From Streptomyces sp. NBC_00358 (lineage in GTDB: Bacteria; Actinomycetota; Actinomycetes; Streptomycetales; Streptomycetaceae), in contig NZ_CP107976.1 of assembly GCF_036099295.1 (NCBI RefSeq), positions 7,812,001 through 7,876,000 on the forward strand: DNA of 64,000 bases, in the 5' to 3' direction. Within the stretch, counting starts at the first letter, position 1. Each line of letters opens with the position of its first letter. A model generated the notes under the pieces. It was not told the DNA's origin. It saw nothing but the letters and a program-made list of their open reading frames with translations, and ran no database searches. The position numbers and the translations under genes are program-made. Positions 8,090 to 17,695 of this stretch are shown piece by piece.

Positions 8090-9781
8090 TCAGAGCCGGG
8101 ACAGCTCGTCCACCAGGTCGTCCAGGCCCAGAGAGCCCTGGGACAGGGCCGCCATGTGCCAGGCCTTGGCGTCGAAGGCGTCACCGTGGCGCTTCCTCGC
8201 GTTCTCGCGGCCCAGCAGCCAGGCGCGCTCACCGAGCTTGTAGCCGATGGCCTGGCCGGGCATCGTGAGATAGCGGGTCAGCTCGCTCTCCACGAAGTCG
8301 GCCGGGCGACTGCTGTGCGAGCCGAAGAACTCCTGCGCCAGCTCCGGGGTCCAGCGCTCGCCCGGGTGGAAGGGCGCGTCGGCCGGGATCTCCAGCTCCA
8401 GGTGCATGCCGATGTCGACGATGACCCGCGCGGCACGCATCATCTGCGCGTCGAGGTAGCCGAGGCGCTGCTCCGCGTCGGTGAGGAAGCCGAGCTCGTC
8501 CATCAGCCGCTCCGCGTACAGCGCCCAGCCCTCGCAGTTGGCGCTGACCTGGCCGACGGTGGCCTGGTAGCGGGACAGGTCGTCGACGACGTACGCCCAC
8601 TGCGCGAGCTGGAGGTGATGGCCGGGTACGCCCTCGTGGTACCAGGTCGAGACGAGGTCGTAGACGGGGAAGCGGGTCTGCCCCATGGTGGGCAGCCAGG
8701 TACGGCCGGGCCGCGAGAAGTCCTGCGAGGGGGCGGTGTAGTAGGGGGCGGCGGCACTGCCGGGCGGGGCGATGCGGGACTCCACCTTCCGTACCGGCTC
8801 GGCGAGTTCGAAGTGTGTGCCGTCCAGGGCCGTGATCGCCTCGTCCATCAGCTCCTGCAGCCACCGCTGGACCTCTTCGACGCCCTCGATGTGCCGGCCG
8901 TGCTCGTCGAGGTGCGCGAGCGCCACCCACGGCGTCGCCGCGCCGGGCAGGATCTTCTCGGCCTCGGTCCGCATCTCGGCCAGGAGCCGGTGGTACTCGG
9001 CCCAGCCGTACGCGTACGCCTCGCCGAGGTCGAGATCCGTACCGTTGAAGTAGCGCGCCAGCCGTGCGTACCGCTCGTGGCCCACCGTGTTCGGCGCGCC
9101 CTCGACCGTGGGCGCGTACACCTCGCGCATCCAGTCCCGCAGGCCCACCAGCGCCTCGGTCGCGGTACGCGCCGCCGTGTCCAGATCCTCGCGCGCGGGG
9201 TCGGGGGCCGCCGAGACGAAGTCCTCGAACCAGCCCCGGCCCTGGCCGTCCGTGTCCGACCACTCGGTGAGCTGGTCGATGAACGTCGCGGTCGGGCGCG
9301 GGCCCGCGTACAGCTTGCGGTCGAGTCCGAGTGCCAGGGACTCCCGGTAGCCCGCGAGCGCGGCCGGTACCGCGCGCAGCCGCTCGGCGACCACGGCCCA
9401 GTCCTCGTCGGTCTCCGTCGGTGTCAGGGTGAAGACCTGCCGCACACTGTGCACCGCCGTGTGCAGATTGCCGACCGACCGCAGGCCCTCGCCCGCTTCG
9501 TGGACGGCCAGCGCGGCGGTGAGCCGCTCACGCAACAGCCGGGCGCAACGGCGCTCGATGTCACTTTCCGCGCCCGGCTGCCGCTCCGCGTCGTCCAGCC
9601 GCGCGAGGGTCGTCCGCGCCAGCCCGGCGACGGCCTCCTGGCCGGCGGGGGAGGTGTCGGGGAGCCTGCGGTGGCTCTCCTTCACGCCGAGGTAGGTACC
9701 GAGAACCGGGTCAAGGGCGATGAGCTCGTCGACGTAGGCGTCGGCGACAGCGCGGGGCAGCGGGTTCTTCGTCAGTGACAT
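8090..9781 (-). CDS. DUF885 family protein, probable zinc-dependent peptidase
   Basis: A 563-residue DUF885 protein. The family's metal-site motif is seen as YHEGVPGHHLQLAQ, with a downstream glutamate block CEGWALYAERLMDELG, an arrangement like gluzincin peptidases. ATG 9781 (MSLTKNPLPRAV) is preferred over GTG 9787 because GAGG lies about eight bases upstream. There is no signal sequence, so it is likely cytoplasmic. The hydrolysed substrate is not known for most family members. It follows the Lrp gene at 9844-10350 on the same strand after a 62-bp gap holding a small hairpin. Confidence 0.85.
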   Translation of the reverse strand: MSLTKNPLPRAVADAYVDELIALDPVLGTYLGVKESHRRLPDTSPAGQEAVAGLARTTLARLDDAERQPGAESDIERRCARLLRERLTAALAVHEAGEGLRSVGNLHTAVHSVRQVFTLTPTETDEDWAVVAERLRAVPAALAGYRESLALGLDRKLYAGPRPTATFIDQLTEWSDTDGQGRGWFEDFVSAAPDPAREDLDTAARTATEALVGLRDWMREVYAPTVEGAPNTVGHERYARLARYFNGTDLDLGEAYAYGWAEYHRLLAEMRTEAEKILPGAATPWVALAHLDEHGRHIEGVEEVQRWLQELMDEAITALDGTHFELAEPVRKVESRIAPPGSAAAPYYTAPSQDFSRPGRTWLPTMGQTRFPVYDLVSTWYHEGVPGHHLQLAQWAYVVDDLSRYQATVGQVSANCEGWALYAERLMDELGFLTDAEQRLGYLDAQMMRAARVIVDIGMHLELEIPADAPFHPGERWTPELAQEFFGSHSSRPADFVESELTRYLTMPGQAIGYKLGERAWLLGRENARKRHGDAFDAKAWHMAALSQGSLGLDDLVDELSRL

Positions 9782-9815
9782 GCGCACATCCTCATACGAG
9801 GACGGGCACCGCGTC

Positions 9816-9836
9816 AGCCCGGTCAGCCGGGCTTTT
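9816..9836 (+). terminator. Small hairpin with T run between Lrp and DUF885 genes
   Basis: AGCCCGG (9816-9822) pairs with CCGGGCT (9827-9833) across a TCAG loop, followed by TTT on the plus strand. No plus-strand gene ends here, so it may only attenuate minus-strand transcription from the Lrp gene into the DUF885 gene. Confidence 0.35.
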
Positions 9837-9843
9837 CACCGGA

Positions 9844-10350
9844 TCAGCCGGATTTGGCCGGGGGTGACGCGCCCGTCCCGGCGGGCGGCAGCAGGGGGCC
9901 GCAGTCCCACTGCTGGAAGATCAACCGCGTCTCGACCCGCGCCACTTCACGCTGCGAGGTGAACTCGTCGAGCACCAGCCGCTGCAGATCCGCCGCGTCC
10001 GCGACCGCGACATGGACGAGGTAGTCGTCCGGACCCGTGAGGTGGAAGACGGTCCGGGACTCCGGCAGCAGCCTGATCCGGTCCACGAACGGCCCCACCA
10101 GCTCCCGGCGGTGCGGACGGACCTGTACGGACAGCAGCGCTTCCAGACCCCGTCCGAGCTTCGCCGGGTCCAGCCGCAGCTGATGGCCGAGAATCACCCC
10201 CGCCCGCCGCAGCCGGGTCACCCGGTCGAGGCAGGTCGAGGGCGCGACCCCCACCTGCGCGGCGAGATCGCGGTACGTCGTCCGTGCGTCGTTCTGCAAC
10301 AGCCGCAACAGATGAAGATCCACCGGATCGAGTACGACGGAATCGGCCAT
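9844..10350 (-). CDS. Lrp/AsnC family transcriptional regulator
   Basis: A 168-residue Lrp/AsnC regulator. Helix-turn-helix: DLHLLRLLQNDARTTYRDLA followed by APSTCLDRVTRLRRAGVI. The RAM domain includes LEALLSVQVRPH and VFHLTGPDDYLVHVAV. Start at ATG 10350. Only 60 bp separate it from the divergent PLP-dependent sulfur amino acid enzyme at 10411, so the two probably share a control region. Control of methionine/cysteine catabolism by this regulator is inferred from arrangement alone. Confidence 0.92.
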   Translation of the reverse strand: MADSVVLDPVDLHLLRLLQNDARTTYRDLAAQVGVAPSTCLDRVTRLRRAGVILGHQLRLDPAKLGRGLEALLSVQVRPHRRELVGPFVDRIRLLPESRTVFHLTGPDDYLVHVAVADAADLQRLVLDEFTSQREVARVETRLIFQQWDCGPLLPPAGTGASPPAKSG

Positions 10351-10410
10351 GGCGCGAACGTAACACGGGATGTGGCGCCCGAACCCCGCCCGGTGTTCAG
10401 GCTTCCGCCC

Positions 10411-11625
<1,215 letters not shown>

Positions 11626-11660
11626 GACACCGGAGCCGAGGACTCCGGGGAGGCCCGGCG

Positions 11661-11715
11661 GTGCCCGCCGGTACCGGGCACGGGCGGCGGAACCCGGGCC
11701 GTGCCCGCCGGCACG
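11661..11715. terminator. Two adjacent GC hairpins in a convergent gap
   Basis: GTGCCCG (11661-11667) pairs with CGGGCAC (11675-11681). A second small hairpin, CGTGCC/GGCACG, lies at 11700-11715. Both sit between the convergent stops at 11625 and 11812. No T run follows, so a role as bidirectional terminators is only likely by position. Confidence 0.35.
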
Positions 11716-11811
11716 TGACCCGGGCGGCCGGGGCCACGTATGACCGGGGGCGCGCATGACCGGGGGCACGGGCGGACGGGCCCGCGGCCCCCGGGGACTC
11801 GGGAACTCGGG

Positions 11812-13278
11812 CTAGTTCCGGCCGGTCCACGTTCCGTGCTGGGCATGGTCCTGGCCCTGGCCCTGACCGTACGGCAGCCGTGAGGTCACCGGGGTCGTGT
11901 CCAGGCGGGCGGTGATGACCAGGGTTCCCTCCTCGATCTGGTAGTCGAGCGGGAGGCCCAGGCTGCGCATGGCCGCCACCATGCCGGTGTTGGACGCCTG
12001 CGTGACGGCGTACACGCTCTCGCAGCCGGCCTCGACGGCCATCGTCACCAGACGGCCGAGCAGTTCGACCCCGATGCCGCGCCGCTGCCAGTCGTCCTCG
12101 ACGAGCAGCGCGACCTCCGTCTCGTCGCCGTCCCAGAGGAGATGGCCGAGCCCGACGATCCTGCCTGATGCCGTCTGCACGGCGAGGGTCCGCCCGAAGC
12201 TGGGGCTGAGCAGATGGTTGAGGTAGCGGTCCGCGTCCCCGACGGGGCCGTGGTACCGCATGCTCAGCGTGCGCGGCGAGCAGCGATCGTGCATCGCCTT
12301 GGCGGCCTCGACATCGGAGACGTCGGCACGCCGCACGGTGATCGCGTTGCCCTCGGGAAGCGTCAGCATGTCCTGCCCGCCCGGAATGCGCGGTCCGAGC
12401 CGCGCGTCCAGCTCGACCAGTGCCCGCGCCCGGGCGAACTCGGTCGGTGTGAACGGCAGATACGGCCGCTCCACCGTGATCACCCCGCCCTCCGGCGCCC
12501 GCAGCCGCATCACGGTGTCCTCCAGTGCTCCCTCCACGGGAGCCCCCTGCGCGGCCCGGCCGGAGACGGGGGAGGTGGCGGGCAGCGAGCGGATCGTGCA
12601 CCGGCCGAGCAACTGCCTCAGCGCGAGCGGGAGTTCGGAGGCGTCGAGGGCTGTGCGGGTGGCCAGGCCGAGTACCCGGGTCGGCGCGTCCACCAGATCA
12701 TGGGCGTCGGCCCGCTCGATCCAGGTGGCGGTGCCGCCCGCCTGCGCCACATTGCGGGTGATCTCGGATGTGGCCAGTCCGGCGGGAGCGCGCAGCAGGA
12801 ACTCGTCGACCGTCCCGTCCGCCAGCGGGTGCGTCTGGAGGCTCAGGATGTCGACCTGGCGCTGTGCGAGCGCCGTGCACAGTGCGGCGAGCGAACCCGG
12901 CGCGTCCTTGACCGTCGTGCGCATCCGCCACAGCACGGTCGCCTCCGCGACGGCCACCGGTGCGGCGGTGCCCCCTTCCTCGCCGGGAGGACCGGCGGCT
13001 CGCCCGTCGCCGGGCGGCCGGGGGCCCGTATCGCTCACCGGTGGTGCGTGACCGTGACGCCGTGCCCACCATGTGTGGAACCCCACCGTCGCGGCCAGGA
13101 TCACCGCGGAGGTGACCAGCAGCGCGGGACCGTCCGGCCCGTGCCCGATCAGATTGGCCACACCGTCCGCGACCGCCACGGCCGTGAACAGCGCGGCGAG
13201 TTCGACGACGTCCCGCCGCCAGTGGTGAACGGGCCGGCCGTGTTTCACACGCTTCACATCAGACATGTCTGGAGTCAT
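11812..13278 (-). CDS. Membrane-anchored ACT domain/GNAT acetyltransferase fusion
   Basis: A 488-residue protein in three parts. Residues about 24-75 hold two hydrophobic segments (VVELAALFTAVAVADGVANL and ALLVTSAVILAATVGF). Residues about 115-290 hold an ACT-like region (MRTTVKDAPGSLAALCTALA, VDILSLQTHPLADG). The C-terminal third is a GNAT acetyltransferase with ITVRRADVSDVEAA, VALLVEDDWQRRGIGVELLG (acetyl-CoA loop) and a final GQGQGQD tail. ACT domains usually bind amino acids, so an amino-acid-regulated acetyltransferase at the membrane is a fair inference; the target is unknown. ATG 13266 (MSDVKRVK) is an alternative start. It is preceded by an AT-rich 187-bp gap. Confidence 0.8.
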   Translation of the reverse strand: MTPDMSDVKRVKHGRPVHHWRRDVVELAALFTAVAVADGVANLIGHGPDGPALLVTSAVILAATVGFHTWWARRHGHAPPVSDTGPRPPGDGRAAGPPGEEGGTAAPVAVAEATVLWRMRTTVKDAPGSLAALCTALAQRQVDILSLQTHPLADGTVDEFLLRAPAGLATSEITRNVAQAGGTATWIERADAHDLVDAPTRVLGLATRTALDASELPLALRQLLGRCTIRSLPATSPVSGRAAQGAPVEGALEDTVMRLRAPEGGVITVERPYLPFTPTEFARARALVELDARLGPRIPGGQDMLTLPEGNAITVRRADVSDVEAAKAMHDRCSPRTLSMRYHGPVGDADRYLNHLLSPSFGRTLAVQTASGRIVGLGHLLWDGDETEVALLVEDDWQRRGIGVELLGRLVTMAVEAGCESVYAVTQASNTGMVAAMRSLGLPLDYQIEEGTLVITARLDTTPVTSRLPYGQGQGQDHAQHGTWTGRN

Positions 13279-13465
13279 ACAGTCACTGTGAAGGAACGGT
13301 GTTGCGTGATCACGAACGGCTTGTGACTGATCGGTTAAGTGTCTTTCTGTCCTTTTTGTAGTTCTTTTTACGGGACTTTTGCCTCGACCGCGCCAGCGGG
13401 CTACCCACCTGCTCAGGGCCGTCGGGTCCCTGACCGCCGTGTGCCGGCGGCGTGGCGGCCCTACG
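13279..13465. other. AT-rich intergenic gap
   Basis: 187 bp between the stop of the DUF6493 gene and the start of the ACT-GNAT gene. It contains a markedly T-rich stretch at about 13335-13382 with CTTTTTG and TTCTTTTTA, unusual for this genome. It could hold the promoter of the ACT-GNAT gene or the 3' end signal of the DUF6493 transcript. No clear -35/-10 pair or hairpin was found. Confidence 0.5.
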
Positions 13466-16117
13466 TCACGCGGCGGCCTCCTGCGTCAGCGCCGTCCGTA
13501 GCCGGCGGGCCTGCGTCACCACCTTGGACGAGCCGCGCCGCCCCGCGGTCCCGGCGAGATGCGCGAGATCACCGCGCGCCCCGGACCGCTCGGCGCAGTC
13601 GGCGGCGACCGCCAGCAACTCGCCGAGCCCCCGCACCGGCCCCCCGCCCGCCCCGTCCGTGGCGAGGCCGGCCAGCAGGGCGGGCAGCAGGTCGCGCAGG
13701 ACCGACCAGACGGTGGCGTACGCCCCCGTGGCCGCCGCCATGCGTATCGACTCGGCCAGCCGGGACGGCTTGACCGCTCCCCGGCACACCAGCTCGCCCA
13801 CGTCCGTGCCGAGCCGCCCGGCGTCGAGCTGCCCCCGCGCGGCGAGGATCAGCAGGGCGTCCACCGAGGAGAGCCGGTCCTCGGGGTGCCGGGCGCCGAG
13901 CCCGTACGCCACGCACAGGTGCACCGCTTCGCCCGCGGTGCCGTCGGCCTCGGCGAGGAGCGGCAGCAACGCGGCGTCCGCGCGGCTGTCCTCCACCGCG
14001 GACGCGCTGATGTCACGCAGCAGACGTGCCGCCACCAGCTCCCGCCGACCCGGTACGACGGCCGGCCAGTGCCGCCGGTCCATGACGCCCCAGTGCCGGC
14101 AGTACCAGCGATCCTTGAACACCGTGAAGGGGCGTCCCAGCGGCCGGAACTCAGGGGGGAACAGGCCCTGAATCTCCTCCAGTTCGCCCAGTTCCAGCAG
14201 GATGCGCACGCCCGCGGTCCGGCGGCGGCTCTCCGGCAGCGGGGGAGCCTCGGCGGTGAGCCAGTGGGCCAGCCGGTACCCCTCGGGACTGCCGAGGGCA
14301 CGCGCTCGCACCGCCGCTGCCGCCGCTTTCGTACGGTCGTCGCGCCGCACCCGGAGCAGGGCCTGCGCGAAGTCGGCGGCTCCCGGCCGGGCGTCGAGCC
14401 GCCGGTACTCGGTGAGGCGTGCCACCAGCTCGTCCGGTTCCAGCAGCCCCGTGTCCCACGTCGGAGTGGCCAGCAGGAACGGCATCGGGTCGGCGCCCAG
14501 CCGGTACGCCACCTCCCACAGGCGCGCCTCGAAAGCGCGGGACAGGGCGCTGTGGTGACAGTTCCCGCTGGTCGTGCCCCGCTGCACCGCCGAGTGGAGC
14601 GTGTCCGTCCCGACCCGCTCGAACAGGGCCGCGAGGACGACCTCAAGCCCCTGTGGCGACTCACGGAAATACCTGCCCGTTCTCGCATACCGCGGATCGC
14701 CGTCCTTCCACCAGCACCGCGCGACCACGGGGGCGAGGGCCTCTACCAGGGCGTCCCGGTCGTCGTGGGCGTGACGGACCAGACCGTCCAGGGCGCGCTC
14801 GAACGGGGCGACGCCACCACCGGCGGCCAGCAGCGCGCTTACCTCCTCGGCCAGTTCGGCAGCCGAGTCCGGCGCCGCCGCCAGCCGAGCCGGCACCGGA
14901 GCGGGCGGGAGCACCTCCTCATGGACCACCGGGGCGTCGTCGAGAGCCTCGACGCCGAGAAGTCGACGAGCCCGCAGTCGCAGTCCCGGGCTCAAGTCGT
15001 CGGTGAGTTCGCCGAGTCGGTCCCGGGCGCCGCCCGCGTCGGACAGCGCGCAGACATGGCGCTCCACCAGCTTCAGCGCGCGCTCCTGCACCTCCGTGTC
15101 CTGGTGCCCGAAGGCTTCCGCGACCGCGGGCAGCAGCACATCCGCCGCGGACGGATCACGCCTGAGGACCTTGCCCAGCAGGACGAGCTGGGCCCGTACC
15201 AGCTTCTTCTCGGTACGGAAGAGCACGCCCGCGGACATCTCGGCCAACTGCCGTGACGTCAACTCGCCGTCCAGTGCGAGGGAGGCGAGCACCGACTGCG
15301 CGTGCCAGGCGACAGCGGGCATGGCCTGGGAGGCGAGCGCCGTCCAGTCGGCGCAGCGTTCGCTTTCCTCGTCCCGCGTCGGGCCGAGGGACGACAGCAG
15401 GCGCAGGAACACCCGCTGGTCCGCGGGCACGCCGCCGCGCAACAGCCGGGCCACACAGGCGTCCAGCAGCACCTCGCGGTCGAGGCTGCCCTCCTCGGCC
15501 AGTTCGGCGAGGGCGTTGTACCAGCTGCCCGGCCCGTCGCCGAACAGCCATGCGATCTGCCCCGTGACGTCCAGCGACTCGAAAAGAGCGGCGACCATTC
15601 CGGGCAGGTGCGGCTCCTGGCGCAGTCGCTGCACCACGGTGCCTCCGCCGTGCCACGACGCGCCGATGTGCTCGAACCAGCCCTGCACATAGGCGTCGGT
15701 CGTCGGAGCCTCACAGCCGGACAGTGCCACCAGCCCCGACAGCAGGGCGAACGGGACCCTGGATGTCACCGGCCGACCGGCGAGCCGGTACGTGAGGTCG
15801 GCGAGCCAGTCGGTCTCACGGTCGCCCAGCACATGGAGGAGGACACCGGGGGAGGCCTGGGACCAGCGCATGTCGGCCGCGGCGATCCAGGCCGCCGCAC
15901 CCGCGGCCCCCGAGTGGCAAGCGGCTCCCGCCGCGTGCAGCGCGGGGTGGGCCACCCGGGACCCCGCGTTCCACGGAGCGGTCCGTAACTCCTTGCGCAG
16001 TTCTTTCAACGCGGGCAGACAGGCCCTGCGTTCGGCATCGGTCATCCCGTCCAGGAGACCCGCGGCCTCGGCCGTCCGCCCCGCCCGTACCGCGTTCAAC
16101 AGTGCCTCGCCGCTCAT
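13466..16117 (-). CDS. DUF6493-type HEAT-repeat-like protein, partner of the SWIM protein
   Basis: An 883-residue, mostly helical, Ala/Leu/Arg-rich protein with repeated amphipathic helices resembling HEAT-type repeats (for example LLPAVAEAFGHQDTEVQERA). I associate it with DUF6493, a Streptomyces family commonly encoded next to a SWIM zinc-finger gene. ATG 16117 overlaps the stop of the upstream SWIM gene (ATGA), so the two are translationally coupled; the longer open frame upstream lies inside the SWIM gene. No catalytic motif, signal peptide or membrane helix is evident. Function unknown; the coupling suggests a complex with the SWIM protein. Confidence 0.75.
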   Translation of the reverse strand: MSGEALLNAVRAGRTAEAAGLLDGMTDAERRACLPALKELRKELRTAPWNAGSRVAHPALHAAGAACHSGAAGAAAWIAAADMRWSQASPGVLLHVLGDRETDWLADLTYRLAGRPVTSRVPFALLSGLVALSGCEAPTTDAYVQGWFEHIGASWHGGGTVVQRLRQEPHLPGMVAALFESLDVTGQIAWLFGDGPGSWYNALAELAEEGSLDREVLLDACVARLLRGGVPADQRVFLRLLSSLGPTRDEESERCADWTALASQAMPAVAWHAQSVLASLALDGELTSRQLAEMSAGVLFRTEKKLVRAQLVLLGKVLRRDPSAADVLLPAVAEAFGHQDTEVQERALKLVERHVCALSDAGGARDRLGELTDDLSPGLRLRARRLLGVEALDDAPVVHEEVLPPAPVPARLAAAPDSAAELAEEVSALLAAGGGVAPFERALDGLVRHAHDDRDALVEALAPVVARCWWKDGDPRYARTGRYFRESPQGLEVVLAALFERVGTDTLHSAVQRGTTSGNCHHSALSRAFEARLWEVAYRLGADPMPFLLATPTWDTGLLEPDELVARLTEYRRLDARPGAADFAQALLRVRRDDRTKAAAAAVRARALGSPEGYRLAHWLTAEAPPLPESRRRTAGVRILLELGELEEIQGLFPPEFRPLGRPFTVFKDRWYCRHWGVMDRRHWPAVVPGRRELVAARLLRDISASAVEDSRADAALLPLLAEADGTAGEAVHLCVAYGLGARHPEDRLSSVDALLILAARGQLDAGRLGTDVGELVCRGAVKPSRLAESIRMAAATGAYATVWSVLRDLLPALLAGLATDGAGGGPVRGLGELLAVAADCAERSGARGDLAHLAGTAGRRGSSKVVTQARRLRTALTQEAAA

Positions 16118-17562
16118 CGCCCATCGCCCCCGTCGACCCGAACTTCCAGAAACCCATCGTGGTGCCCGCCGCCCGGAGCCGGACCGCCCCCGCGCTCGGT
16201 CCGAGCACCCCGCCGCACCATGCGCACCGCGAGGGCGTGCTTGCAGGGCCCTCGTCCGCCCCGGTACTTCGCCCACCACAGGCAGGAGCAGCTCAGCCTG
16301 CCCGCGTCGTCGCGGACCCGATGCGGATGCCCGTCCTCGGCGGTGACCGTGCCGACGGCACCGTCCAGGGCGACCGCGCCCGCCAGGACCAGGGCCCGGG
16401 CCGAGCGCAGACGTGGATTGTGCCGCTCGACCCGTCCCGCGCCATAGGGGAGTTCGCGGTGGAAGTACGCGGCCTCCGCGGTGTCGAACCCCACCCGTCC
16501 CGACGTGCCCAGCCTGACCAGGGCGGCCCGCACCCGCTCGGCGGGCAGGCCGGACGCGGCGGCCAGGTCACCCACGTCGACGCGCGGCTCCCAGGCCAGC
16601 AGCACCGCGATCAACTCCGCGTCCTCCGCCGACTCGTCGGTGGCGAGGGCGTCCAGCACCCCGCCTTCCCCGGAGAAGCCCCGGGAGGCGTCCGGGGACA
16701 GCGTGAGCGTGAGCCGCATGCCGGGCAGGACGACCTCCCAGGCGCCGGCCGCGACGGTGTCGCCGGTGACCGGTGGGCCGTACACCCGTAGGGCCGTCGC
16801 ATGGCGCAGCACCCGCTGGAGCGCGATCAGCCGTTCCGGGCCGGGCAGGCACACCGCCCCCGGAACCGGCCGGGTCGTCGGACGAAGGCCCCGGCCCGCC
16901 GGCACCACCCAACGCGAGCCGCCCGACGTTCCACGCGCGGTGCCCCGCGGCAGCGAGCGAAGGAACCGCACGGCCTCCGCCGCGGGCAGCTCGGCCCGCA
17001 GGTCGAACCCGGCCGCCGTCACCTGGGCCTCGGCGAATCCGCGCAGCCAGCGGTCGGGCAGCGGCACCTTCTTCTCCACCAGCGGCCCGTCCACGGTGGT
17101 CACGGCCATCTCCTCGGGGCCGACCCGGAGGTGCAGCGGATCGTCCGTGCCGATGCGTGAAAGGGCCTCGCGCAGCGGGTTGTTGACGTCGACGTTCGTC
17201 GTCCCGTGCCCGATCTCGTCCCCGTCGAGGCCCGTCCTCAGGACGTCCAGACGCGCGTACACCCCACCGCAGCCGGAGAAGGACTCGAACCGGAGCCGGT
17301 CGCCGTTGCCCGTGACGACCGGGTCCAGGGAGGCGCGCGACTGCGGCTGGTAGTACCGCGCCGCCGCGACATCGGCCACCGCCAGCAACCCCGCGGCCGC
17401 CACGTGGGGCGACGTCAGAAAGCCGGCGAAGAACGTCGGATGGTCCTCGATCCCCGTGGGCGTCGCACCCCGCGAGGTCTCGAGCCCCAGGCGCCGGCCG
17501 TCCGGTGCGGACCGCAGCGCGGAGGGTCGGGTGTAGGCCACGGCCTGCAAGGATCGCGTCAT
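16114..17562 (-). CDS. SWIM zinc-finger protein
   Basis: A 482-residue protein with a C-terminal SWIM zinc finger: CSCLWWAKYRGGRGPCKH, matching the CxC...CxH pattern. A winged-helix-like stretch precedes it (VGDLAAASGLPAERVRAALVRLGTSGRV). The N-terminal 300 residues are not recognised. SWIM domains bind DNA or protein partners. The stop overlaps the start of the DUF6493-type gene, so the pair forms one operon. ATG 17562 is used, with no strong ribosome site seen. This two-gene module resembles SWIM/MoxR/VWA-type modules in other bacteria, but no AAA+ or VWA gene is adjacent here. Confidence 0.85.
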   Translation of the reverse strand: MTRSLQAVAYTRPSALRSAPDGRRLGLETSRGATPTGIEDHPTFFAGFLTSPHVAAAGLLAVADVAAARYYQPQSRASLDPVVTGNGDRLRFESFSGCGGVYARLDVLRTGLDGDEIGHGTTNVDVNNPLREALSRIGTDDPLHLRVGPEEMAVTTVDGPLVEKKVPLPDRWLRGFAEAQVTAAGFDLRAELPAAEAVRFLRSLPRGTARGTSGGSRWVVPAGRGLRPTTRPVPGAVCLPGPERLIALQRVLRHATALRVYGPPVTGDTVAAGAWEVVLPGMRLTLTLSPDASRGFSGEGGVLDALATDESAEDAELIAVLLAWEPRVDVGDLAAASGLPAERVRAALVRLGTSGRVGFDTAEAAYFHRELPYGAGRVERHNPRLRSARALVLAGAVALDGAVGTVTAEDGHPHRVRDDAGRLSCSCLWWAKYRGGRGPCKHALAVRMVRRGARTERGGGPAPGGGHHDGFLEVRVDGGDGR

Positions 17563-17695
17563 GCAAAAACCGTAGGGGCGACCACTGACAATCGCCTCTG
17601 ACCTGCGACGACTTGCTCGTCACATGCCTTGGACGACTGACCGGCCGTGCCGTGCGCCGGGGAGGGACCGGAGTGCGGCACGGCGGATCGAGTGC

